A stretch of DNA of 10,238 bases from an uncultured Bacilli bacterium (GTDB lineage: Bacteria; Bacillota_I; Bacilli_A; RF39; UBA660): positions 1 through 10,238 of the forward strand of contig CALVWH010000037.1 in the NCBI GenBank assembly GCA_944364705.1, read 5' to 3'. The notes under the pieces were generated by a model. That model was not told the DNA's origin. It saw nothing but the letters and a program-made list of their open reading frames with translations, and ran no database searches. A program made the position numbers and the translations under genes. Shown here piece after piece: positions 1-6,696 of the stretch (positions are counted from its first letter, which is position 1; each line of letters opens with the position of its first letter).

Positions 1-16
1 CATTTTTTATAAAATT

Positions 17-47
17 ATAATAAAAAGAAGCACCGCTTCTTTATTAT
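17..47 (-). terminator. Probable intrinsic terminator of the yfhO-like gene
   Basis: Read on the minus strand, AGAAGC (40-35), a 3-nt loop and GCTTCT (31-26) form a hairpin just after the yfhO-like stop codon at 57. The stem extends with A-T pairs around a small bulge. A T-rich run (TTTTATTATAATTTT) follows. The hairpin is nearly symmetrical, so it could also stop transcription arriving from the left. The T-tract is interrupted by A's, which lowers confidence. Confidence 0.7.
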
Positions 48-56
48 TTTAACTAA

Positions 57-2582
57 TTACTTTTTCTCTTTTCTTAAAAAGAAAATTGTTCCAATCAAAG
101 CAATACCAGAAACTAAAAATCCTAAATTTAATCCTGGCACAACATACATAATTTCAACAATATGATCACCAGATGAAATAGGAAATCCGATAAACGTGTC
201 AAATACCAAGTCATAATCTACTAGTTTTCCATCTACATAAATTTGAAATCCTTCGTCATACCCAATTGTGGTAAACATATATTCTTTTCCTTCTGGAATA
301 TCGATCAATCCTTTTAAATATCCATTTTTATTATAATTAATTTCCCAATTATTCTCTTGCAAATCTGTAAATACCTGTTTATACTTTTCTTGATTTAGAA
401 CATAAATATCAAAAGGAATCTCTCCTTTCCAATTTTTATTTTCTAAACGAATTGTATAAGTATATCCTTTTTTCAAATTAAGTAATGCATAAGAGACAGA
501 TCCTGCTTTATATTCGTATAATTTTTGATCATTCGCATATACGGATGTTTCAGAAGCAGATGGATCTAAAATAAAATAATAAGCACCATCATTTGGAACT
601 GTAAATTTATATTCATTCTCTCTTATTTTTACTTTTTCTTGTTTTTCATAAAGATTAATATCCTCACCATAAATTGCATTTACCATTTGGTTACTATAAT
701 CAAAAGAGTTTTTAAAATCATTTATTTTCATATTTTTTACTTTGTTAGAAGAAGCATAACCAAGTCCTAATGCCATCGAATTTTGGTAGATATTAACAGT
801 TGCAAATTCATTATTATATTCTAAATGTCGTCCCCTTGACCAAAGAAATTTTCCAACCAAATCATAATAATTTGTTGTTCCATCTTGATAAAAAATATAC
901 TTGATGCCTAAAAGAGAATCTATAACAGGATCTAAATGATTATAATAGATATTATTGATTCCACCAACATAATTGTTGTTTTTTGCAAATGCTAATGGAC
1001 GAATATATTGAGTAGATAAAAAACTAGAAAAACTATTAAAATCAAATCGAAATGAATTATTAAAGCCTATTTCAAAATTATCAACAACACGATAAAAAGA
1101 GAGGTCTTGGCTTTTAATTTCTTCCAATGCTTTATTATAAATTTGATAAGTTTCTCGCATTTCCCTTTTCGTTGGATATATCATATTACTTGTGAAATCG
1201 TAAAAATTAAAAATAAGTTCTAATACTACAATAAAATATAATGCATACTTGAAAATCGGCATATCTTTATATTTCGGCTTAATTCCCAATAATAATAAAT
1301 ATAAAAATACAAGCACTACCGAAATAAAAATATTTTTAACTGGTACTTTATCCAAACCTGCCAATAAAACAACCAAAGCCATAAAAATTATAATTAAAAA
1401 TATAATTAAGGCCTGCTTTATATCTACTTTTTTTAAATTCAAATAACTTTTACATGCTAGCATTAAACAAAAGAAAATAAAAATAAAAGTATATCTTCCA
1501 GGAAAAGATGAGGTTTCTGTAAACCCATGCCATACAAAATCCAAGACATTAATAAACATACTAAAAATAAAAATTGCAAGTATACTAAAACTTAAAACTT
1601 TCTCTCTTCTTTTTATTTTTTTATTTATAAAGTAAAAGAATACTAAAATAAGAGCAAACATCCCAATGTAAATGTTATAATATCCATTCGACAAAACGTT
1701 CCCCATTTTTTTAGTTCCCATAAACAAAGAAACAAAAAACTGAGAAATAGAGATATTCAATCCTAAACCATTACTTAAAGTTTCATTGTAACTTCTTGCC
1801 ATCATTGGCATTTCTTTTAATGTAGGAATCAGTAAAAAAGAACATAAAAGACCCGCAAAAAGAGAAGCAAAAAAGAATTTTATAAGCAAAGGTTTTATTT
1901 TTTTAAAATCTTTTTTTATTTGATAATTTAATAAAATTTGGTAAATAAAATAAAGACAAGAGAAAATACAAACAATATATCCCATATAATAATTTGTTAA
2001 AATTGTATATCCTAAACTAAATAAATAAAGACCTGATTTTTTCTTTTTCATTAATCGTTCAATTCCAATCATAACGATCGGAAGCATATAAACAGCATCC
2101 AACCAGATAATATTGAAAAAGTAAGCTGTCGTAAAGCCAGATAAAACATAAATTAAAGAAAATACATAAAAAATACCTTTTTCTTTTGTTTTAAAATGAT
2201 TTTGAAAGAAAAGATAGGATGTAAATCCTGCAATGCTTAATTTTAGCCAAACAATTAGAAGTAAAGCAGCATCCATTTTTTCTGCTGAAAAAAACAAACT
2301 AATAAAATTAAATGGACTCATTAAATAATAAGCCAAGGTACCAATCATATTACTTCCAAAATCTTTACTAAAGGAAAAAAGTTCAAACAAATGATTTTTA
2401 AAATAAACCATTAATGGTAAATATTGCTGTTCCATATCAGAAATCGTAATTGAATTTCCATTTGGCAATAGAAAAAGTAGTGCAGCAAAAAGAAGCCCAA
2501 CCACAAAAAAAGGAAGAAAAAAAGCAAAAAAATAAGATTTATTCTTTTTTATTCCTTGAATTATTTTTGATATTTTTTGCAT
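57..2582 (-). CDS. yfhO: YfhO-family multi-pass membrane protein (GT-C-like)
   Basis: A large integral membrane protein of 841 aa. It has about a dozen or more hydrophobic segments over the first ~460 residues, a long soluble region that is probably extracytoplasmic (~465-815), and a last membrane helix followed by a basic RKEKK end. Family-like features are an acidic/glutamine motif in the first outer loop (SDMEQQYLP, Asp at ~49) and a PGRY motif near residues 361-364. YfhO proteins resemble GT-C glycosyltransferases; in Bacillus subtilis YfhO is implicated in glycosylating lipoteichoic acid using C55-P-GlcNAc made by CsbB. That substrate is inferred here, since no CsbB-like gene is in the window. 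An in-frame ATG exists at 2597, but the predicted transcript start (~2602) would leave almost no leader. The ATG at 2582, preceded by GGGTG, is therefore preferred. The gene is monocistronic in this window, with its own promoter and terminator. Confidence 0.85.
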   Translation of the reverse strand: MQKISKIIQGIKKNKSYFFAFFLPFFVVGLLFAALLFLLPNGNSITISDMEQQYLPLMVYFKNHLFELFSFSKDFGSNMIGTLAYYLMSPFNFISLFFSAEKMDAALLLIVWLKLSIAGFTSYLFFQNHFKTKEKGIFYVFSLIYVLSGFTTAYFFNIIWLDAVYMLPIVMIGIERLMKKKKSGLYLFSLGYTILTNYYMGYIVCIFSCLYFIYQILLNYQIKKDFKKIKPLLIKFFFASLFAGLLCSFLLIPTLKEMPMMARSYNETLSNGLGLNISISQFFVSLFMGTKKMGNVLSNGYYNIYIGMFALILVFFYFINKKIKRREKVLSFSILAIFIFSMFINVLDFVWHGFTETSSFPGRYTFIFIFFCLMLACKSYLNLKKVDIKQALIIFLIIIFMALVVLLAGLDKVPVKNIFISVVLVFLYLLLLGIKPKYKDMPIFKYALYFIVVLELIFNFYDFTSNMIYPTKREMRETYQIYNKALEEIKSQDLSFYRVVDNFEIGFNNSFRFDFNSFSSFLSTQYIRPLAFAKNNNYVGGINNIYYNHLDPVIDSLLGIKYIFYQDGTTNYYDLVGKFLWSRGRHLEYNNEFATVNIYQNSMALGLGYASSNKVKNMKINDFKNSFDYSNQMVNAIYGEDINLYEKQEKVKIRENEYKFTVPNDGAYYFILDPSASETSVYANDQKLYEYKAGSVSYALLNLKKGYTYTIRLENKNWKGEIPFDIYVLNQEKYKQVFTDLQENNWEINYNKNGYLKGLIDIPEGKEYMFTTIGYDEGFQIYVDGKLVDYDLVFDTFIGFPISSGDHIVEIMYVVPGLNLGFLVSGIALIGTIFFLRKEKK

Positions 2583-2608
2583 AACATACACCCGCATTCT
2601 ACTATCTT

Positions 2609-2637
2609 AGTATACAAAAAAAAAATCTTTAAATCAA
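2609..2637 (-). promoter_or_regulatory. Sigma-A-type promoter for the yfhO-like gene
   Basis: On the minus strand a TTGATT -35 box (2637-2632), a 17-bp spacer and a TATACT -10 box (2614-2609) precede the yfhO-like gene. The spacer contains a run of ten T's. The predicted start near 2602 gives a leader of about 20 nt to the ATG at 2582, and this decides the start codon. Confidence 0.7.
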
Positions 2638-2687
2638 GCTTTTTCTTCACCTTTATTAATTGCTTTAATTAGTTGTTATTTCTTTTA

Positions 2688-3071
2688 TTATTTATTAGTT
2701 GTTCTTGAGCAAGAAATAACAGCATTATCAATACTATCACAAGTGTACTCACCAAATTTAATATCAGTAAGAATTACAGATCCCTCGTTATCGATAGACC
2801 AATAACCACTATCTGGTTTTGTTCCTGATACTTTGATCGAAGTAATAAGACCATTGTAAGAAACAGTTTGATTTCCAGAATCAGCATACATTTGTTCTAC
2901 ATATTGTAATCTTACTGCATCAGCAAGTCCATATGCAGCATCTCTTGCAGAGTTAAGTCTTGCATCATCAATAACACCTAAGATAATTGGAGTTGAAATT
3001 AAAGCGATGATTGCTAAAATAACGATAACTGCTAAAAGTTCAATTAATGTAAAACCTTTCTTATTGTTCAT
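2688..3071 (-). CDS. Type IV prepilin-like (pseudopilin/ComGC-like) protein
   Basis: A 127-aa protein with a textbook class III signal. The short basic leader MNNKKG is followed by FTLIELLAVIVILAIIALI, so cleavage is expected after Gly6, leaving N-terminal Phe and the conserved Glu5 of type IV pilins. After the hydrophobic helix comes the amphipathic stretch typical of major pilins and ComGC/GspG-type pseudopilins, then a soluble domain. Two cysteines near the C-terminus (YTCDS and ISCSR, 10 residues apart) could form a disulfide. The gene stands alone: no prepilin peptidase, assembly ATPase or platform protein is nearby, so the machinery must be encoded elsewhere if it exists. The ribosome site AAGGTGGTG (3085-3077), 5 nt before ATG, is very strong, and tandem stops TAA TAA end the gene, which together suggest high expression. 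Role in competence, adhesion or secretion cannot be decided from sequence. Confidence 0.9.
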   Translation of the reverse strand: MNNKKGFTLIELLAVIVILAIIALISTPIILGVIDDARLNSARDAAYGLADAVRLQYVEQMYADSGNQTVSYNGLITSIKVSGTKPDSGYWSIDNEGSVILTDIKFGEYTCDSIDNAVISCSRTTNK

Positions 3072-3103
3072 TTTTTCACCACCTTACTCTACCTTACAAA
3101 GTT

Positions 3104-3133
3104 ATTATACTATGAATTTTTTCGTTAAGTCAA
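3104..3133 (-). promoter_or_regulatory. Strong sigma-A-type promoter of the prepilin gene
   Basis: On the minus strand TTGACT (-35, 3133-3128), an 18-bp spacer and a perfect TATAAT (-10, 3109-3104) lie upstream of the prepilin gene. The predicted start near 3097 gives a leader of about 25 nt carrying the strong AAGGTGGTG ribosome site. This is the closest match to consensus in the window. Confidence 0.8.
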
Positions 3134-3158
3134 TACCTTTTTACATTTTTTCCCACAA

Positions 3159-4655
3159 TTAATTGTCCAATAGGTTGTTTCCTGTCATATTTTCTGGGAT
3201 TTCAAGCGATAACAAAGATAAGATTGTTGGAGCAAGATCGCCTAATTTTCCATCTTTTACTTTATATCCTTCTCTACATAAAATAAAAGGTACTTCATTC
3301 GTAGAATGAGAAGTAATGACATGATTTTCATCATCCAACATATACTCACAATTCCCATGATCGGCAGTAACTAGTAAAGTTCCATCTAGTTCCTTTACTT
3401 TTGCATATAGTTTTCCTAAACATTCATCTAAGGTTGCGACTGCTTTTTTGGTAGCTTCCATATTTCCTGTATGCCCAACCATATCTCCATTCGCATAATT
3501 TAAAATAATAACATCATAAGAAGAGATTACAGAAAGTAATTTTTCCGTAATTTCATAAGCACTCATTTCTGGTTTTAAATCATACGTAGCCACTTTTGGA
3601 GAAGGAATTAAAATACGATCACAATTTTCATATTCTTTTTCCTCTCCTCCATCAAAGAAATACGTAACATGCGCATATTTTTCTGTTTCCGCAATTCGAA
3701 GCTGTTTTAATCCATGACGAGCAATTTCTTCTCCTAAAATATGATCTAGTTTTGGAATATGAAAGGCTGGTTTGCTTATCACTTCTTCACTTACTGGCAT
3801 CATCGTAACTACTTTTAAATTTGTTATCGATTTCGTTTCAAAGGAAGAAAAATCAGGATTCGTAAAAGCTTTCCATAATTCTCTTAAACGATCTGGACGA
3901 AAATTAAAAACAATCACCGCATCATTATCTTCGATTATCCCATCTTCTTCTACCGTTGCAGGAAGGATAAATTCATCATAAATTTCTTGCTGATAACTTT
4001 CGCGAATGTAAGATACTACATCGCTAATCTTATTTTCTCCAAAAGCCATTACTCTATACGCTTTTTGGACACGATCCCAGCGATTATCCCGATCCATTGC
4101 ATAATATCTTCCCGATATACTTGCAACTTTTCCAATCGATTCTTTTTCCATTTTTTTTACAAGTTCGTCGTAATACGTTAAAAAACTATCTGGAAGTGTA
4201 TCTCTTCCATCTAAAAACAAATGAAGATAAACGTTATCAAAATTTTCTTTTTTGCATAAATCTAAAAGGGCAAATAAATGATTGATATGAGAATGCACTC
4301 CACCATCACTTAAAAGTCCACATAAGTGTAATTTCGAATGATTTTCTTTTGCATGATGAATCATTTCTTTTAATTTTTCATTTTCAAAAAACGTTTGATC
4401 TTTCATTTTACTATTAATTAATTCTAACGGTTGATAGACAATTCTACCTGCACCGATATTCATATGTCCAACTTCACTATTTCCCATTTGTCCTTCTGGA
4501 AGTCCTACGGCATTTCCGCTCGCTTTCAAAAAAGAATGTGGATAGTGACTCCATAAAAAATCAAAATTTGGTTTTTCTGTTTGTAAAAATGCATTCCCAT
4601 GTTTTTCTTTACGCATTCCTACAACATCTAAAATACATAACACAAGTGGTTTCAT
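3159..4655 (-). CDS. gpmI: 2,3-bisphosphoglycerate-independent phosphoglycerate mutase
   Basis: Interconverts 3- and 2-phosphoglycerate in glycolysis and gluconeogenesis; cytosolic, normally Mn2+-dependent, alkaline phosphatase superfamily. At 498 aa it is close to the family's usual ~510. The visible active-site set is nearly complete: metal ligand Asp10, nucleophile Ser60 in GNSEVGH, His121 in DGGVHSH, Arg151-Asp152 in DGRDT, Arg183 and Arg189, Arg253 and Arg256 in NFRPDR, Lys326, Asp391 and His395 in GDMVGH, Asp432-His433 in TADHGN, and His450 in SHSTNEVPF. One oddity is that the usual LDGxG around the first metal ligand reads LDVVG. The start is supported by the N-terminal MKPLVLCILD alignment and a GGAG ribosome site (4667-4664) 8 nt upstream. 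It has its own promoter. A 12-bp palindrome covers the stop codon, but no convincing terminator follows. Confidence 0.97.
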   Translation of the reverse strand: MKPLVLCILDVVGMRKEKHGNAFLQTEKPNFDFLWSHYPHSFLKASGNAVGLPEGQMGNSEVGHMNIGAGRIVYQPLELINSKMKDQTFFENEKLKEMIHHAKENHSKLHLCGLLSDGGVHSHINHLFALLDLCKKENFDNVYLHLFLDGRDTLPDSFLTYYDELVKKMEKESIGKVASISGRYYAMDRDNRWDRVQKAYRVMAFGENKISDVVSYIRESYQQEIYDEFILPATVEEDGIIEDNDAVIVFNFRPDRLRELWKAFTNPDFSSFETKSITNLKVVTMMPVSEEVISKPAFHIPKLDHILGEEIARHGLKQLRIAETEKYAHVTYFFDGGEEKEYENCDRILIPSPKVATYDLKPEMSAYEITEKLLSVISSYDVIILNYANGDMVGHTGNMEATKKAVATLDECLGKLYAKVKELDGTLLVTADHGNCEYMLDDENHVITSHSTNEVPFILCREGYKVKDGKLGDLAPTILSLLSLEIPENMTGNNLLDN

Positions 4656-4673
4656 TTGATCATCTCCATTTGT

Positions 4674-4702
4674 ATTTTAACAAAATTAAAAAAAAATGTA
4701 AA
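4674..4702 (-). promoter_or_regulatory. Probable sigma-A-type promoter of gpmI
   Basis: On the minus strand TTTACA (-35, 4702-4697), 17 bp and TAAAAT (-10, 4679-4674) precede gpmI. The predicted start near 4667 coincides with the first G of the GGAG ribosome site, implying a leader of only about 12 nt. The surrounding sequence is very A/T-rich, so chance matches are possible. Confidence 0.55.
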
Positions 4703-4744
4703 ACTATTTTTAAATTGCATCAAAAAAAAGAAAAAATACATTTT

Positions 4745-5395
4745 TCATATTTTTTCTAAAATTTTTTTAACAACTTCACTTGCTTTATACGCTGCTTTTT
4801 CTTCAAAATCATCTTCTCCGTTTGCAAAATCGGAAATGACTCTTAAAATCAAATAAGAAACGTTATTTTTTCTTGCTACATGAGCAATACTCGCACTTTC
4901 CATATCAACAAGATCAGCATGAGTTCTTTCTCTAATATTCATTTTTTGCTCTTCGGTAGTAACAAAAGAGTCTCCACTACAAATAGAAGATTCTATATAA
5001 GGAATGTTCTCTTCATTTAAAATTTTTTTAATTTTTAATAACATGTTCGGATTTGTTTTTATGTTTCCCTCTTCTGGAACACTATATTTCATAATTCTTT
5101 CTGGTAAAAAATCATGATAGGTAGCAGAAGTAATTAAAGCAAGATCTAACAAATGAAAATGATCTTGTAAACTACCTGCACATCCGGAATTTATAATAAA
5201 ATCTGGATGATACGTATCGATTAAATACTGCACCCGCATTGCAGCATTTACTTTACCAATTCCACATTTACAAACCAAAATTTGATGACTTTTAAAAACT
5301 CCTTCATAAAAATCTTCCTTTATTTTTTTTAAAGAAAAAAACGTAAGATATTTTTCAATTTCATTATCCATAGCCCCCAAAAGAACAATTTTCAT
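4745..5395 (-). CDS. mtnN: 5'-methylthioadenosine/S-adenosylhomocysteine nucleosidase
   Basis: Hydrolyses 5'-methylthioadenosine and S-adenosylhomocysteine to adenine plus the thioribose product, clearing by-products of SAM use and feeding methionine recycling; cytosolic. At 216 aa it is slightly shorter than typical MTAN/Pfs (~230). Family motifs are present: GAMDNEI with catalytic Glu12, GCAGS (71-75), SGDSF (140-144), VDMES with ribose-binding Glu166, and VISDF with the catalytic acid Asp189. Numbering from the ATG at 5395 puts the catalytic Glu at position 12, as in E. coli MTAN, which is why this start was chosen. Two upstream ATGs (5407 and 5404) overlap the TGA of the preceding gene in an ATGATG junction. 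The AAAGGA ribosome site is 0, 3 and 12 nt from the three ATGs respectively, so spacing alone does not settle the start. It is translationally linked to the PLP enzyme upstream, giving a sulfur-metabolism pair. Confidence 0.92.
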   Translation of the reverse strand: MKIVLLGAMDNEIEKYLTFFSLKKIKEDFYEGVFKSHQILVCKCGIGKVNAAMRVQYLIDTYHPDFIINSGCAGSLQDHFHLLDLALITSATYHDFLPERIMKYSVPEEGNIKTNPNMLLKIKKILNEENIPYIESSICSGDSFVTTEEQKMNIRERTHADLVDMESASIAHVARKNNVSYLILRVISDFANGEDDFEEKAAYKASEVVKKILEKI

Positions 5396-5403
5396 ATTAA
5401 GCA

Positions 5404-6633
5404 TCATTCCTTTCTAAGAAAATGTTTTAAGGCCGTTTCTAGTCCTAATTTTCCATAATCATAAGTAAGAGATCCTTGCATATAAGCAACATAAGGAGGA
5501 CGAATTGGTCCATCACAAGATAATTCAATCGAAGAACCTTGCGTAAACGCTCCTGCTGCCATAATGACTTTATCATCATATCCAGGCATATCCCAAGGTT
5601 CTGGAACGGCAAAAGAATCAATTGGTGATCCCATTTGAATGCCTTGACAAAAAGCAATTAATTTTTTTGGATCTTGAAAAATAATATTTTGAACAATATC
5701 TGTTCTTTCTTCTTCTGGCTTTGGATCTACTTCATATCCCAAATCTTCCATTACTTGACTCGTTAAAACTGCTGTTTTTAAAGCACTCGCAACGACACTT
5801 GGGGCAAAGAAAAGCCCTTGTAAAATACTTTTATTTACGCCTAAAGAAGGTCCAACTTCTCTTCCTTCGCCAGGTAACGTAAGCCGTTCTGCCACAAGAT
5901 CCATATATTCTTTTTTTCCAGCGACATATGCACCATTTGGTGCAATTCCACCACCTAAATTTTTAATTAAAGAGCCAACCATAACATCCGCTCCAACCAT
6001 GGTTGGTTCTTTTAAGCTTACAAATTCACAGTAACAGTTATCAATCATAATAGTAATTTCTGGATCGATGTTTTTAATAAAAGAAATAACCTTTTCAATT
6101 TTCTCAATGGAAAGACTTTTTCTAGTAGAATATCCTTTTGATCTTTGAATTTCAATCACTTTAATTTTTTGGGCTTTTAAAACTTTTTCAATTTGTTCAT
6201 AATCAAAGTCATTTTCTTTTAAATCAATTTGCTGATAAGAAATGCCAAAAGATTTTAAAGAACTAGGATTTTCTTTAATTCCAATCACTTCATGTAAAGT
6301 ATCATAAGGAAGACCAGTAATACTAAGTAGGGTATCGTTTGGTCTTAACAAAGCAAATAGCGTAACCGTTAAAGCATGAGAGCCAGAAATAAATTGATTT
6401 CTTACCAAGGCATCTTCGGCTCCTAAAACTTCTGCAAATACTTTTTCAATGGTATCTCTTCCAAAATCATTGTATCCATATCCAGTAGTACTTGTAAAAT
6501 GAGCTTCGGAAATTTTATGATTCCAAAAAGCATTTAATACTTTTTGACTATTTTGATAACATATTTCGTCTATTTTTTTTAACGTTGGCATTATTTTTTC
6601 TTCTGCCTTTTGAATGATTTCTTTTTCTTTCAT
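5404..6633 (-). CDS. ynbB: YnbB/'methionine gamma-lyase' family PLP enzyme
   Basis: A 409-aa fold-type I PLP-dependent enzyme of the family often named 'methionine gamma-lyase' or 'aluminum resistance protein' (B. subtilis YnbB). Seen in sequence: an N-terminal TGYGYND substrate-site region, a VRNQFISGSHAL segment, the PLP-pyridine Asp in MIDNCYCEF (Asp198), and the cofactor Lys in GSLIKNLGGGIAPNG (Lys224). The family is predicted to cleave C-S bonds of sulfur amino acids; the exact substrate is not certain. Its partner, the MTA/SAH nucleosidase, begins within its stop codon, which supports a sulfur/methionine role. An in-frame ATG at 6693 would add 20 residues unlike the family and lies upstream of the predicted promoter. 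The ATG at 6633, with GGAG 8 nt before it, is the likely start. Confidence 0.9.
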   Translation of the reverse strand: MKEKEIIQKAEEKIMPTLKKIDEICYQNSQKVLNAFWNHKISEAHFTSTTGYGYNDFGRDTIEKVFAEVLGAEDALVRNQFISGSHALTVTLFALLRPNDTLLSITGLPYDTLHEVIGIKENPSSLKSFGISYQQIDLKENDFDYEQIEKVLKAQKIKVIEIQRSKGYSTRKSLSIEKIEKVISFIKNIDPEITIMIDNCYCEFVSLKEPTMVGADVMVGSLIKNLGGGIAPNGAYVAGKKEYMDLVAERLTLPGEGREVGPSLGVNKSILQGLFFAPSVVASALKTAVLTSQVMEDLGYEVDPKPEEERTDIVQNIIFQDPKKLIAFCQGIQMGSPIDSFAVPEPWDMPGYDDKVIMAAGAFTQGSSIELSCDGPIRPPYVAYMQGSLTYDYGKLGLETALKHFLRKE

Positions 6634-6652
6634 ATCTTTCACTCCATACCTT

Positions 6653-6682
6653 ATTATAGAAGATTTTTTCACAGAAAAGCAA
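6653..6682 (-). promoter_or_regulatory. Promoter for the ynbB-mtnN pair
   Basis: On the minus strand TTGCTT (-35, 6682-6677), 18 bp and a perfect TATAAT (-10, 6658-6653) lie in the 63-bp gap after the helicase gene. The predicted start near 6646 is immediately before the GGAG ribosome site and rules out the upstream ATG at 6693. No terminator follows the helicase gene, so read-through from it is also likely. Confidence 0.7.
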
Positions 6683-6696
6683 GTAAATATCAAATT

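Noticed and set aside
1249..1446. Plus-strand ORF inside the yfhO-like gene
   Set aside because: It is antisense to a long, clearly coding membrane protein, has a low-complexity Lys/Ile/Asn composition and no ribosome site.
2657..2671. Possible terminator after the prepilin gene
   Set aside because: The only hairpin is a 5-bp all-AT stem with no adjoining T-run, too weak to call. The nearby T10 run is within the yfhO promoter spacer.
3772..4285. Three plus-strand ORFs inside gpmI
   Set aside because: They are shadows of a highly conserved enzyme gene and have no recognisable protein features.
4656..4744. Riboswitch or small RNA between mtnN and gpmI
   Set aside because: The 89-bp gap is mostly A/T homopolymer with no stable hairpins and is explained by the gpmI promoter.
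5445..5657. Second minus-strand ORF within the ynbB-like gene
   Set aside because: It is an alternative frame of the real C-terminal coding region, without a start signal of its own.
6634..6693. 20-residue N-terminal extension of the YnbB-like protein from the ATG at 6693
   Set aside because: The promoter at 6653-6682 lies within it, the extension is not family-like, and the ATG at 6633 has a proper ribosome site.
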